Source: a virus. From it: a stretch of 64,000 bases of DNA. Made by a program: the position numbers and the translations under genes. How positions within the stretch are numbered: the stretch's first letter is position 1; every line of letters starts with the position of its first letter. Under the pieces are notes generated by a model. The model had not been told where the DNA came from and searched no databases. It saw nothing but the letters and a program-made list of their open reading frames with translations. The stretch covers positions 1-64,000 of the IMG/VR virus record IMGVR_UViG_3300031649_000001. The stretch is one strand, 5' to 3'. Shown one piece after another: positions 30,723-38,450 of the stretch.

Positions 30723-32300
30723 GTGTCCACAACGTTCGCTGACCTCACCTCGGCGGACACCCGCGCCGAGGCGCGCCGCCTGGCCGCCCTGAGCAACCCG
30801 GCCACCATGGGCCGCTACCTGGACCCGCCCGGCTTCCAGGCCCGCACCCACACCCGCCTCATCGGCGGGGAACTCACCCACCTCGGCAAGGACTACGACC
30901 GGCTGCTCCTCACCACACCCCCCCAGGTGGGCAAGAGCACGCTGGTATCCGAGCTGTTGCCGTTCTGGTGGCTCACCCGCCACCCCACCAGCCGCAACGC
31001 CATCGCCTCCTACGCCGCCTCCCTCGCGATCAAGAAGTCCCGCGCGGTCCGCCGTCACGTGGTGGAGCGCGGCGCCCAGTACGGGCTCCAGCTCCAGCGC
31101 GGTGAGTCCAACGTCTACGACTGGTCCGTCACCGGCGGCGGAGGCGTCCGCGCGACCGGCGTCGGCGGCTCCCTGACGGGCTTCCCCATCACCGGCGTCG
31201 GCATCGTGGACGACCCGCACAAGGACCGCCGCGACGCCGACAGCCTGCGGATGCGCAACCACGTCTGGGAGTGGTGGAGCAGCGTCTTCCTGTCGCGTCT
31301 GCGGCCGGGCGTGCCCGTGGTCCTGGTGATGACCCGCTGGCACGAAGACGACCTGGCCGGGCGCGTGCTCAAGCACGAAGGCACCACCGACAAGGGCGGC
31401 CGGTGGCGCGTGATCCACCTCCCGGCCATCGCCGCCCACGCGGATGACCCCCTCGGGCGCCAGCCGGGCGAACCCCTCACCCACCCCGCCCTCCTGGACG
31501 ACGACCTCACCGCCCTGTCCGCACACTGGGCCGACAAGCGCTCCACGTCCACGCCGCGCGACTGGGGAGCCCTCTACCAGGGCGACCCCCAGCCGTCCGA
31601 GGGCGCGCTCATCAGCCGCGAACAGCTCGCCGCCCAGCGCCGCCTCCACGACCCTCGCGTGCCCGCCCGCGAGCGGACCGCCGTCGCGGTCGACCCGTCC
31701 GGCGGCGGCCGGGACGTCGCCGGGATCATCGGCGGGTTCCGGGGCACCGACCAGCGGCTCTACATCACCCACGACCGCTCCCGCCCGTGCTCGTCGGCGC
31801 AGTGGTCGCGCCGCGCGTGCCTCCTCGCCTTCGAGATCGGCGCGACGGTCATCTACGTGGAGAAGAACTACGGCGGCGACATGGTCAACCTGGCCATCGC
31901 CACCGCGTGGGACGCCCTCAAGCGGGAGGGCGCCATCCCCAAGGACGCCCTCAAGCCGTACATCCAGCTCGTCAACGCCAAGACCGGCAAGTACCTGCGG
32001 GCGGAGCCGATCGCCCAGCAGTGGATCGAGGACTGGATCCGCACCACGGCGTACCTGCCGGAGATGGAGGAGGAGTGGGCGACCTGGCAGCCGGACCACA
32101 CCGACTCCCCGGGCCGCATCGACGCCTCCACCTACCTGGCGTACGGGCTGCTCAAGGTGCCCGGCGCCAGCCAGCACATCGGCAACGCGAGCCAGGTCAG
32201 CATCGCCCAGGCCGCGCAGCAGGCCGGACAGGGCGGCGGGTTCGGGTCGATTCCGCTGGGACGGTCGGGGCCGGGGCTCCCGCCGGGGGGCGGCCGGTGA
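30723..32300 (+). CDS. terL: Terminase large subunit (525 aa)
   Basis: GTG 30723. Walker A TPPQVGKST (65-73), Walker B VGIVDDPHKD (about 160-169), the coupling stretch VVLVMTRWHEDDLAGR, and nuclease motif I AVDPSGGGRDVAG (about 323-335) with later Asp/Glu (VEKNYGGD, GRIDAS). The full length is normal for phage large terminases. It packages DNA into the prohead through the portal. The ribosome site (GGGGTGATCC) is modest. Confidence 0.93.
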   Translation: MSTTFADLTSADTRAEARRLAALSNPATMGRYLDPPGFQARTHTRLIGGELTHLGKDYDRLLLTTPPQVGKSTLVSELLPFWWLTRHPTSRNAIASYAASLAIKKSRAVRRHVVERGAQYGLQLQRGESNVYDWSVTGGGGVRATGVGGSLTGFPITGVGIVDDPHKDRRDADSLRMRNHVWEWWSSVFLSRLRPGVPVVLVMTRWHEDDLAGRVLKHEGTTDKGGRWRVIHLPAIAAHADDPLGRQPGEPLTHPALLDDDLTALSAHWADKRSTSTPRDWGALYQGDPQPSEGALISREQLAAQRRLHDPRVPARERTAVAVDPSGGGRDVAGIIGGFRGTDQRLYITHDRSRPCSSAQWSRRACLLAFEIGATVIYVEKNYGGDMVNLAIATAWDALKREGAIPKDALKPYIQLVNAKTGKYLRAEPIAQQWIEDWIRTTAYLPEMEEEWATWQPDHTDSPGRIDASTYLAYGLLKVPGASQHIGNASQVSIAQAAQQAGQGGGFGSIPLGRSGPGLPPGGGR

Positions 32301-32316
32301 ACTTACGGCAATGGGT

Positions 32317-32353
32317 AATCACACGCCGTGCACGTGTGCTAACTTCGTGTCTG
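32317..32353 (+). promoter_or_regulatory. Repressor-type promoter after terL
   Basis: AATCAC (32317-32322), 17-bp spacer, TAACTT (32340-32345), then CGTGTCTGCGG. The transcript would run into the hairpin region and end at 32704. Confidence 0.55.
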
Positions 32354-32673
32354 CGGTGCACGGGACGGGCACGCTACCTCCCCAAGGACAGCCGACCCCC
32401 GCCCCGCGCACCGGCTCCGCCTTCCCTTTCTTCGACGAGCGGGGGACAGGCGGGGCGCGCGGTTCCCCTGCTGTCCCGACGGCCAGAGCGGGTGGGGTAC
32501 GGCGTCGGAGTTGGTGTCGATCAGGTGAGACGGGCCGCCCCCTCGCGGGGGTGGCCCCACCGCCCCCCTCCGGATTCAGGCCGGGGAGGGGCGGCGGTCA
32601 GCACCCTGGCCCGCGCTGGGCGATCAGCCGAGCGTCCGCAACGCGCACGCCAGGATGGGCGCCCTAGGCGTCA

Positions 32674-32704
32674 GGACCCGCCCCGCCACGTGCCGGGCGG
32701 GTCC
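32674..32704 (+). terminator. Terminator of the putative non-coding transcript
   Basis: GGACCCGCCC, 11-nt loop, GGGCGGGTCC, followed by GCCCCTTTCC. Confidence 0.65.
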
Positions 32705-32723
32705 GCCCCTTTCCGGGTGCGTT

Positions 32724-32736
32724 GATCCGCGCAGAT
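32724..32736 (+). repeat. Start-associated repeat without a nearby gene start
   Basis: GATCCGCGCAGAT 137 nt before the next start codon, behind the terminator. Confidence 0.75.
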
Positions 32737-32838
32737 GGACACGCGTGAGCGGCCGGAAGCGGAGCGTGATCATCCAATGCCGGTGGCACGTGCACGCTTC
32801 ACGCAGGAAACCCACACAGGTGATTGCGACAAACGGGT

Positions 32839-32873
32839 GCGCTCCGTGTGCAGTCGGTAGCTAATGTGACTGG
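32839..32873 (+). promoter_or_regulatory. Leaderless-type promoter for 32874
   Basis: -10 TAATGT at 32862-32867, so transcription should begin at or next to ATG 32874. The -35 (TGCGCT, 18-bp spacer) is fair. Confidence 0.5.
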
Positions 32874-33116
32874 ATGGACAGCGACTTCTTGCCAACGTTG
32901 ACCCCTGTTCAAGCGCGCGAATCCCTGCTCTGCCGGGAGGCTGAGCTGCGCACCCTCGCCAAGGATCTCCATCCCGGCGGCCACTTCGAGGCGCGGTGCC
33001 TCGTCCGGGAAGCGGCGGACAAGCTCCTGGAGGCCGGACGGACTCTGGCCGCTGAACCGGCCGCCCGCCCGGCCGCCCGGCCAGCCTCCCCGCCTGCACT
33101 GCGCATCGCGAACTAG
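32874..33116 (+). CDS. Small helical protein ending in GC-element linker (80 aa)
   Basis: ATG 32874, no ribosome site, 6 nt behind a -10 hexamer. Two helices (QARESLLCREAELRTLAKDL, AADKLLEAGRTL) and a tail AARPAARPASP encoded by a GC-rich palindrome copy. The function is unknown. Confidence 0.55.
   Translation: MDSDFLPTLTPVQARESLLCREAELRTLAKDLHPGGHFEARCLVREAADKLLEAGRTLAAEPAARPAARPASPPALRIAN
33058..33082. repeat. GC-rich palindromic element at a gene end
   Basis: CGGCCGCCCGCCCGGCCGCC type sequence translated as AARPAARP in the 32874 protein. Confidence 0.65.
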
Positions 33117-33126
33117 CCTCACGCGC

Positions 33127-33381
33127 ATGACCCAACCCCCCACCCCGGGGGCCGCCGCCAGCCGGGCGGCGGAACCCGACCGCTACCTCTGTCCCGAGCG
33201 GGCATGCAAGAGGTGGCCCGCCGAGCACATGCGTACCGGCCTGCTCGCCCGCCACCGGGCGCCCGGCGGCGATGCGTTCACGCTGTGCCCCGGCTCGCTC
33301 CACCCCGTCAAGGGACTCCAGAGACAGGCCGCCCGCCCCGCCGTCACCAGCCCGTACACCCAGCCCACGCTGTTCGGTTAA
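33127..33381 (+). CDS. Small Cys/His protein (84 aa)
   Basis: ATG 33127, preceded by TAGCCT 7 nt upstream and no ribosome site, so probably leaderless. YLCPERACKRWPAEHM...ARH...LCPGS could ligate one zinc. The family is not recognised. Confidence 0.55.
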   Translation: MTQPPTPGAAASRAAEPDRYLCPERACKRWPAEHMRTGLLARHRAPGGDAFTLCPGSLHPVKGLQRQAARPAVTSPYTQPTLFG

Positions 33382-33422
33382 GGGCTCAACTCTCCATCCA
33401 GAAGCGCAGGTACGCTCCGCAT

Positions 33423-34088
33423 ATGACCGAGCCAACGACACCCACCGACACCCCGGTCCAGGTCTCCATCAGCGACGAGGTGATGCGTCAGATCCGGCAC
33501 ATGCCGGAGTCCGCTATCGACGGTCTGGCCTCTGCGATCGGCCAGCTCCTCGAAGACCCCACCGGCCCCGGCACGCTGCCCCTGGTCCCGGTCCCCGTGG
33601 ATCACACCCACGGCCGCACCCGGACCTACGTCCCCGCCACCCGCGCCGCCAGCTACCTGCGGGCCGCCGTGGCGGAGATCAGTCCGGAGACCGTGACGCA
33701 CTTCGACGCCGAGCTCCAGCAGATGACCCGCTTCACCGAGGAGCACGGCCGCGACGGGCAGATCCGGGGCCTGCGCATGTTCACCACCCGCTGGGTGGAG
33801 TACATCGCCATCCAGGGCAACCACGCCCTGGCCCGCCACATCAACTCCTCCACCAGCGGCGAGGAGCTGGCGGAGCGCTTCGGCCTGGCGATGGCCGAGG
33901 CGCACGCCGTGCACTTCCCCGACGCCGGGCGTGAGCCGGGCACCGAGCTGGGCGTGCAGACGCACGAGCGGCCGGGCCGGGGGTACATGGCGGTCTGCCC
34001 CGTGACCATGCTCAGGGCCGAGGGCCGCACCGAGGAGGAAGCCCAGGCGCGCCTGCGCGGGCAGCTCCTGGAGTGGATCACCGGCTAG
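33423..34088 (+). CDS. Hypothetical protein (221 aa)
   Basis: ATG 33423, 6 nt behind the hexamer TACGCT and without a ribosome site. All-alpha middle (SYLRAAVAEISPETVTHF), Trp/Tyr-containing RWVEYIAIQGNHALARHI and a final helix (EEEAQARLRGQLLEWI). No family is recognised. Confidence 0.6.
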   Translation: MTEPTTPTDTPVQVSISDEVMRQIRHMPESAIDGLASAIGQLLEDPTGPGTLPLVPVPVDHTHGRTRTYVPATRAASYLRAAVAEISPETVTHFDAELQQMTRFTEEHGRDGQIRGLRMFTTRWVEYIAIQGNHALARHINSSTSGEELAERFGLAMAEAHAVHFPDAGREPGTELGVQTHERPGRGYMAVCPVTMLRAEGRTEEEAQARLRGQLLEWITG

Positions 34089-34217
34089 CAACCTGTCCGG
34101 GCCGCCGCGTCTCCTCGCGCCTTCTTGCCAGCCTGACCGGCCCGCCCGCTCCGCCCCGTCCCCGTGGCTGCCCCCGACCCCACCGGCCGCCAGCCCCGCC
34201 GGACGGCGCTCCACCGC

Positions 34218-34229
34218 TACGGTGCTGTG
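34218..34229 (+). promoter_or_regulatory. -10 hexamer directly before a start codon
   Basis: TACGGT (34218-34223), then 6 nt and ATG 34230, as for the other leaderless genes of this region. Confidence 0.4.
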
Positions 34230-34313
34230 ATGGAGACCAAGCCACTCATGACCTCCCATACAGAACGATCCACGCAGATCAGCCCGTGTCGGCCGGGGAG
34301 GTGTCTCCGGTGA
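34230..34313 (+). CDS. Putative leader peptide (27 aa)
   Basis: ATG 34230 directly behind a -10-like hexamer. It encodes METKPLMTSHTER and then residues from the start-associated repeat, and its TGA overlaps GTG 34310 of the next gene. It looks like a short translated leader coupling ribosomes into the downstream gene; being so short, it needs proof. Confidence 0.35.
   Translation: METKPLMTSHTERSTQISPCRPGRCLR
34267..34279 (+). repeat. Start-associated repeat, before 34310
   Basis: GATCCACGCAGAT inside the putative leader peptide, 30 nt before GTG 34310. A second, palindromic copy, ATCCACGCGGAT, is at 34319-34330 just inside the gene. Confidence 0.8.
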
Positions 34314-34948
34314 CCCTCATCCACGCGGATCAGGACGACGACATCGACATCGTCCACCGCCAGATGCCCGTGAACGCCGACGGCCAGGCCACCGGCGCCA
34401 CCATCGTCACCCACGCCTCCGGCCTCCACGAACTCTGGGCGTACTACGCTTCCTGCTGCTGCTGCACCACCCGCGAGCCCTTCTTCAGCCCCGCCGACCG
34501 GGACGCCTGGGCCGAGGTGCACCGCGCCGACCATCCCACCCACGCCATGCAGCTGACGACCGAGCCCTGGGACTTCCGCACGCCGCCCTGGGTCGCCGCC
34601 GACGGACTGCCCCTGACCCCGCCCCGGAGCCTGATCACCATGACCTCAGCCCCCCCGCCGGACCCCTTCAAGGACTTCCCGCCCGGCTTCCCCCGCCCCG
34701 ACTGGGACGACGACACCCTGCTGAGGGTGATGGAGCGCCGCACCCAGCTCCGGGACGGCTGCCCCAAGCACTACGGCAACGCCAACACCCAGCTCACCTT
34801 CTACAAGGAGCTGTTCGTCAACGACCCGGACACCGGCACCCACGCGCCGACCATGGCCGTCTACGCGGACGGCTGCATGGTCAACTGGCGGATCGACGTG
34901 AAGGACGAGGAGCCCCGCTACGAGCAGGCCCCCCAGGGCTCCTACTGA
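34310..34948 (+). CDS. Hypothetical protein with Cys cluster (212 aa)
   Basis: GTG 34310 with GGGGAGG 7 nt upstream. The N-terminal VTLIHADQDDDIDIVH is partly encoded by the repeat. ASCCCCTTREPFF is a run of four cysteines, possibly a metal site. The C-terminal part is beta-rich (MAVYADGCMVNWRIDVK). The family is not recognised. Confidence 0.6.
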   Translation: MTLIHADQDDDIDIVHRQMPVNADGQATGATIVTHASGLHELWAYYASCCCCTTREPFFSPADRDAWAEVHRADHPTHAMQLTTEPWDFRTPPWVAADGLPLTPPRSLITMTSAPPPDPFKDFPPGFPRPDWDDDTLLRVMERRTQLRDGCPKHYGNANTQLTFYKELFVNDPDTGTHAPTMAVYADGCMVNWRIDVKDEEPRYEQAPQGSY

Positions 34949-34954
34949 CGAGGG

Positions 34955-35010
34955 CGGCCCGCCCCGGTGTGAGCGCCAGCAGCATGGATGACGTTGGCCG
35001 GGGCGGGCCG
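34955..35010. terminator. Long hairpin after 34948
   Basis: CGGCCCGCCCCGG pairs with CCGGGGCGGGCCG across a 30-nt loop. It lies between a rightward gene and a convergent leftward gene, so it may stop both. Confidence 0.55.
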
Positions 35011-35188
35011 ACACCGGACACGATAAACGCCCCCACCGACACCGTCCGCTAGCCTGGCCGGGCGGGATCAATCCTGGCGGTGCAGTTCCCGCCGTCAGCG
35101 GGTCGCGTTGTGCGGTCCCCCCTGACGGCCGGTTCATCACCGCAGGGGGGCCGGAACACTGCCCGGTGTCCTGCCCCAGGGCTGAGGC

Positions 35189-35662
35189 CTACACGGTTCC
35201 CTGGAGGCGCCACACGGCCATGCCCTGGGGCTCGCGCCCGGCGGGGGTGGCGTGCCGGAAGTAGACCCAGGCCCGCGCCCCCGAGTGCGCGTGGACGGTC
35301 AGCCCGTGGAGGATGCCGTGGCGGCCGGGCGGCCGGTTCTGGAACAGCCTCACCGACTCGATCCACGGGGACTGGTGGCCGGTGAGGCACCAGCCCAGCC
35401 ACCGCTCCACGGCCGCCAGTTCCGTCGGCCCCTGTGCGGGCAGCTCCACCGGCGCCATGGGGGGTACGGCCGGGCCGTCGGGCGGCCGGTGGGCGGCGGA
35501 GGGGTCCGTCACCGTCTGGAGGTAGATGCGCGCGCCGGTGGGCAGCGTCAGCTCCACCCCGGCGGGCAGCGGGTAGCCGCTCTCGGCGAAGGTCCGCGCG
35601 CGGCCCTGGCCGTACACGCGGATCACCCGCAGCAGCTCATCGGCCCACTCGGTGGCGATCAC
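35189..35662 (-). CDS. Leftward hypothetical protein (157 aa)
   Basis: GTG 35662-35660, no ribosome site; TAACTT lies 7 nt upstream on the minus strand, suggesting a leaderless message. Helical start (WADELLRVIRVYG), beta-rich rest (GARIYLQTVT, GARAWVYFRHA). The family is not recognised. Confidence 0.6.
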   Translation of the reverse strand: MIATEWADELLRVIRVYGQGRARTFAESGYPLPAGVELTLPTGARIYLQTVTDPSAAHRPPDGPAVPPMAPVELPAQGPTELAAVERWLGWCLTGHQSPWIESVRLFQNRPPGRHGILHGLTVHAHSGARAWVYFRHATPAGREPQGMAVWRLQGTV

Positions 35663-35691
35663 TTACGGAAAGTTACGACCCGCCACTGACA

Positions 35692-35717
35692 GGCCGCCCG
35701 CCCGGCCGGGCGGCCGG
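35692..35717. repeat. GC-rich palindromic element between divergent genes
   Basis: GGCCGCCCGCCCGGCCGGGC with GGCCGG following; near-perfect inverted repeat. Confidence 0.7.
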
Positions 35718-35770
35718 ATGTTGTCTGCGCAGGTCAGTGCACCCATTCCGGAGGGCGATCACCCGCTTAC

Positions 35771-35806
35771 GCGACAGTCCGTGAGCGCATCGTTACTCTG
35801 TGGAGC
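35771..35806 (+). promoter_or_regulatory. Promoter for 35807
   Basis: GCGACA (35771-35776), 17-bp spacer, TACTCT (35794-35799), 7 nt before GTG 35807. No operator half-sites, so it may be constitutive or late. Confidence 0.5.
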
Positions 35807-36310
35807 GTGGTATGGCTCTCCGTGTTCATCTCCTTCCTCACGCTCCTCGCTACATGCCGGGTCACCCGGCTCGTCACCGAGGACACCATCAGCAAGCCGT
35901 TCAGGGACTGGCTCCATATGAAGGCGCAACCCCGACATGCCCGCCCGCCCGGCCGGGCGGGCGGCCGGGCGGCCGGTAAGCGCATGTACGGCTACCAGCC
36001 CCCCGACCCCGACGCCCCCCAGCCCCTGCGCCCGGCCCCCCGCCTGTGGCGCTACGCCTCAAAGCTCGTCACCTGCCCGTGGTGCGCCGGGTTCTGGGTC
36101 AGCCTCGCCCTCACCACCGCCTACTTCCGCCTCTGGCTCGGCCTCTGGCCCTCCACCGCCCCCCACGCCTTCGCCTTCTTCGTCTCCGTGTTCGCCCTCT
36201 CCTGGGTGTCCGCCCTCCTCGCCGACTGGCTCGACGCCCCCGCCCCGCCCAAGGAACAGGTCCACTCCGGCCACGTGCACGTGAACGTCACGCAGTCGCC
36301 CACCCCCTGA
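35807..36310 (+). CDS. DUF1360-like membrane protein (167 aa)
   Basis: GTG 35807. TM1 (VWLSVFISFLTLLATC), then RVTRLVTEDTISKPFRDWL, then CPWCAGFWVSLALTTAYF and a third segment (FAFFVSVFALSWVSALLADW). The 'RL.tDTi...CpwC.gfW' layout is that of DUF1360-type phage proteins. Residues about 45-58 (RPPGRAGGRAAG) are encoded by a GC-rich element at 35939-35976 inserted in the loop. The function is unknown. Confidence 0.65.
   Translation: MVWLSVFISFLTLLATCRVTRLVTEDTISKPFRDWLHMKAQPRHARPPGRAGGRAAGKRMYGYQPPDPDAPQPLRPAPRLWRYASKLVTCPWCAGFWVSLALTTAYFRLWLGLWPSTAPHAFAFFVSVFALSWVSALLADWLDAPAPPKEQVHSGHVHVNVTQSPTP
35939..35976. repeat. GC-rich palindromic element inside 35807-36310
   Basis: GCCCGCCCGGCCGGGCGGGC and GGCCGGGCGGCCGG in frame, encoding ARPPGRAGGRAAG in a cytoplasmic loop. 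Confidence 0.75.
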
Positions 36311-36332
36311 CCGAAGAGGAGGACCGCCGCCC

Positions 36333-38450
36333 ATGCCGCTCTGGAGCATCCACCGCCGCCCCAAGCACCTCATCCGCCGCAACCGCGCGGGCAAGGTCAC
36401 CGACTACCAGGTGGTCGGCTCCACCGTCATGGCGTCGGCCGCTCTCGTCAGCAAGGCCCAGGTCCGTACCGTCGTCGGCCGCAAGCAGGACTGGCAGCGC
36501 GACGCCTGGGACCTCTACGACACCGTCACCGAGCTGCGCTTCGGCGTCTCGTGGATCGCCAACGCCTGTAGCCGGGCGCGCCTGTACGTCGGGCAGATCG
36601 ACCCGGACGGCTCCAGCGAACCCGTCCCCCTGGACCTCGCCGAGGACGAGGAGACCGGCGCCGTAGACCTGGACGCCCAGCAGGCGGTCGCCGTCCTGGA
36701 TGAGCTGGGCGGCGGCCAGCTCGGGCAGGCGGAGATGCTGCGGCGCCTGTCCATCCACCTCAACGTCCCCGGCGAGAGCTACCTGATCGGCTTCGACGAC
36801 CCCGAGGACGAGGGCGCCGGGTTCGGGCAGGACGTCACCAACGTCGTGGTCGGCGACGACGGCGACCAGGGCCGCCGGTGGCTGGTGTGCTCGGCGGACG
36901 AGATCCAGTCCACCGGCTCCGGCATCAAGATCGTCAGCCCGGACATGCCCAACGAGTTCATCGAGGTGGACCCCGAGCAGTCCACCATCCTCCGCATCTG
37001 GCGCCCGCACCCCCGCCTCGGCTACAACGCCGACTCCCCCCTCCTCGCCCTGCGCCAGCCGCTCCGCGAACTCGTGGACCTGTCCGCCCACATCACCGCC
37101 AGCGCGGAGTCCCGCCTGGCGGGCGCCGGTGTCCTGTTCGTGCCGGACGAGCTGACGACCCCCAGCCCGGAGCAGTCCGAGGGCGCCAACCCGCTGCACC
37201 CGGATCCCTTCACGGCCTCCCTGATCGAGGCCATGGCCGCGCCGCTGAAGAACCGCGACAGTGCCAGCGCGGTGGTGCCGCTGGTGGTGCGGGGCCCGGC
37301 CGACAAGGGCAAGGAGCTCAAGCACCTCAGCTTCAGCACCAAGCTGGACGAGAACGTCCAGACCCTCCGTGACTCCGCCATCCGCCGCGTCGCTACTGGC
37401 ATGGACATGCCACCGGAGGTTTTGACCGGTCTGGGCGATACGAACCATTGGTCGGCCTGGCAAGTGGAGGAATCGGCCATCAAGCTACATATCGAGCCAT
37501 TGCTCGGCTTGATCTGCGACTCCCTCACCACCAACCTCCTGCGCCCGGCGCTCAAGGCGCTGGGGATCAAGGGCTGGCAGAAGTACGCCATCTGGTACGA
37601 CACCAGCGACCTCACCATGCGCCCCAACCGGGCACCCGAGGCCGACACCGCGTTCGCCAACCAGGTCATCTCCGACGCCGCCTACCTGCGGGAGCTGGGC
37701 TTCTCCGAGGAGGACGCCCCCGACGACGACGAGCGCGCCCGCCGCCTGATGGAACGCGTCTGCCTCACCAACGCCAACCTCGCCCCCTACCTGCTGCCGC
37801 GCCTGGGCATCCCGCTGCCGCCGGAGGCCATCGCCGCCGCCACCCCCCAAGGGACATCGGCGCCGCTCGGCAACCCGACCAACGTGAGCCGGATCGGCGG
37901 CTACCCGGGCACCCCCGGCCCGACCCCGGCCGGTGCGCCCGGCCGCCCGGCCGCCCGCCCGGCCGGGCTCCCGTCGGCCGGGGGACGCAACGGCCCGCCC
38001 CAGGCAGGCGCCTCCCGCCAGGGAGCCGTGACCCGCGACAGCCTGGAACGCGCCATGACCGCCAGCGCCCGGCCGCGCCTGGCCCTGGACAAGGCAGGCG
38101 ACTGGCGTACCCGCTGCCTGGACATGGCCGTCCGCCGCGCCCTGTCCCGGGCCGGACAGTTCCTCATCCGCGCCACCCCCCGCAACCAGCGCACATCCCT
38201 CCAGCAGCTCCCCCCCGAGGCCGTCCACCTCACCCTCCACGCCGACCCGGGCCAGCTCGACCAGATGCTCCAGAACGCCTACGTCGAGTTCCACGAGTCC
38301 ACCCCCGACGAGGCCTGCCTGCACCAGGCGGTCGACCACTACGTCCGCGCCCTCATCCTCGCCCGCGAGGAACACCAGACCGACTACCTGGACCGGGCCA
38401 TCGCCCAGTTCCAGTGCGACGGAGAGGGGGCCGTCCTTGCCCACGCCTGA
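36333..38450 (+). CDS. Portal protein (705 aa)
   Basis: ATG 36333 behind AGAGGAGGACC. Portal-like features: helical FGVSWIANACSRARLYVG, LGYNADSPLLALRQPLREL, a long stem region, and VATGMDMPPEVLTGLGDTNHWSAW followed by LHIEPLLGLICDSLT, a block conserved among actinophage portals. It forms the ring through which terminase pumps DNA. The C-terminal 150 residues are extra; a linker (GRPAARPAG) at about 536-544 is encoded by the GC element at 37937. It overlaps the next gene by 14 nt. Confidence 0.88.
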   Translation: MPLWSIHRRPKHLIRRNRAGKVTDYQVVGSTVMASAALVSKAQVRTVVGRKQDWQRDAWDLYDTVTELRFGVSWIANACSRARLYVGQIDPDGSSEPVPLDLAEDEETGAVDLDAQQAVAVLDELGGGQLGQAEMLRRLSIHLNVPGESYLIGFDDPEDEGAGFGQDVTNVVVGDDGDQGRRWLVCSADEIQSTGSGIKIVSPDMPNEFIEVDPEQSTILRIWRPHPRLGYNADSPLLALRQPLRELVDLSAHITASAESRLAGAGVLFVPDELTTPSPEQSEGANPLHPDPFTASLIEAMAAPLKNRDSASAVVPLVVRGPADKGKELKHLSFSTKLDENVQTLRDSAIRRVATGMDMPPEVLTGLGDTNHWSAWQVEESAIKLHIEPLLGLICDSLTTNLLRPALKALGIKGWQKYAIWYDTSDLTMRPNRAPEADTAFANQVISDAAYLRELGFSEEDAPDDDERARRLMERVCLTNANLAPYLLPRLGIPLPPEAIAAATPQGTSAPLGNPTNVSRIGGYPGTPGPTPAGAPGRPAARPAGLPSAGGRNGPPQAGASRQGAVTRDSLERAMTASARPRLALDKAGDWRTRCLDMAVRRALSRAGQFLIRATPRNQRTSLQQLPPEAVHLTLHADPGQLDQMLQNAYVEFHESTPDEACLHQAVDHYVRALILAREEHQTDYLDRAIAQFQCDGEGAVLAHA
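37937..37968. repeat. GC-rich palindromic element inside the portal gene
   Basis: GCCCGGCCGCCCGGCCGCCC then GCCCGGCCGGGC in frame, encoding PGRPAARPAG between core and C-terminal extension. Confidence 0.8.

Larger units (their letters stand above)
32301..32873 (+). other. 573-bp gene-free, hairpin-rich region after terL
   Basis: No convincing gene on either strand. It contains a diverged repressor-type promoter (32317-32345), hairpins GGCCGCCCCC/GGGGGTGGCC (about 32531-32556) and CCGCCCCCCTCCGG/CCGGGGAGGGGCGG (about 32563-32600), a terminator (32674-32704), a start-associated repeat (32724-32736) and the leaderless promoter for 32874. It could encode a structured RNA or hold a packaging site. 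Confidence 0.55.

Noticed and set aside
31787-32725. Open frame running through terL and the following hairpin region
   Set aside because: Arg/Pro-rich shadow frame without a start signal; the hairpins and the promoter in 32301-32873 fit non-coding DNA better.
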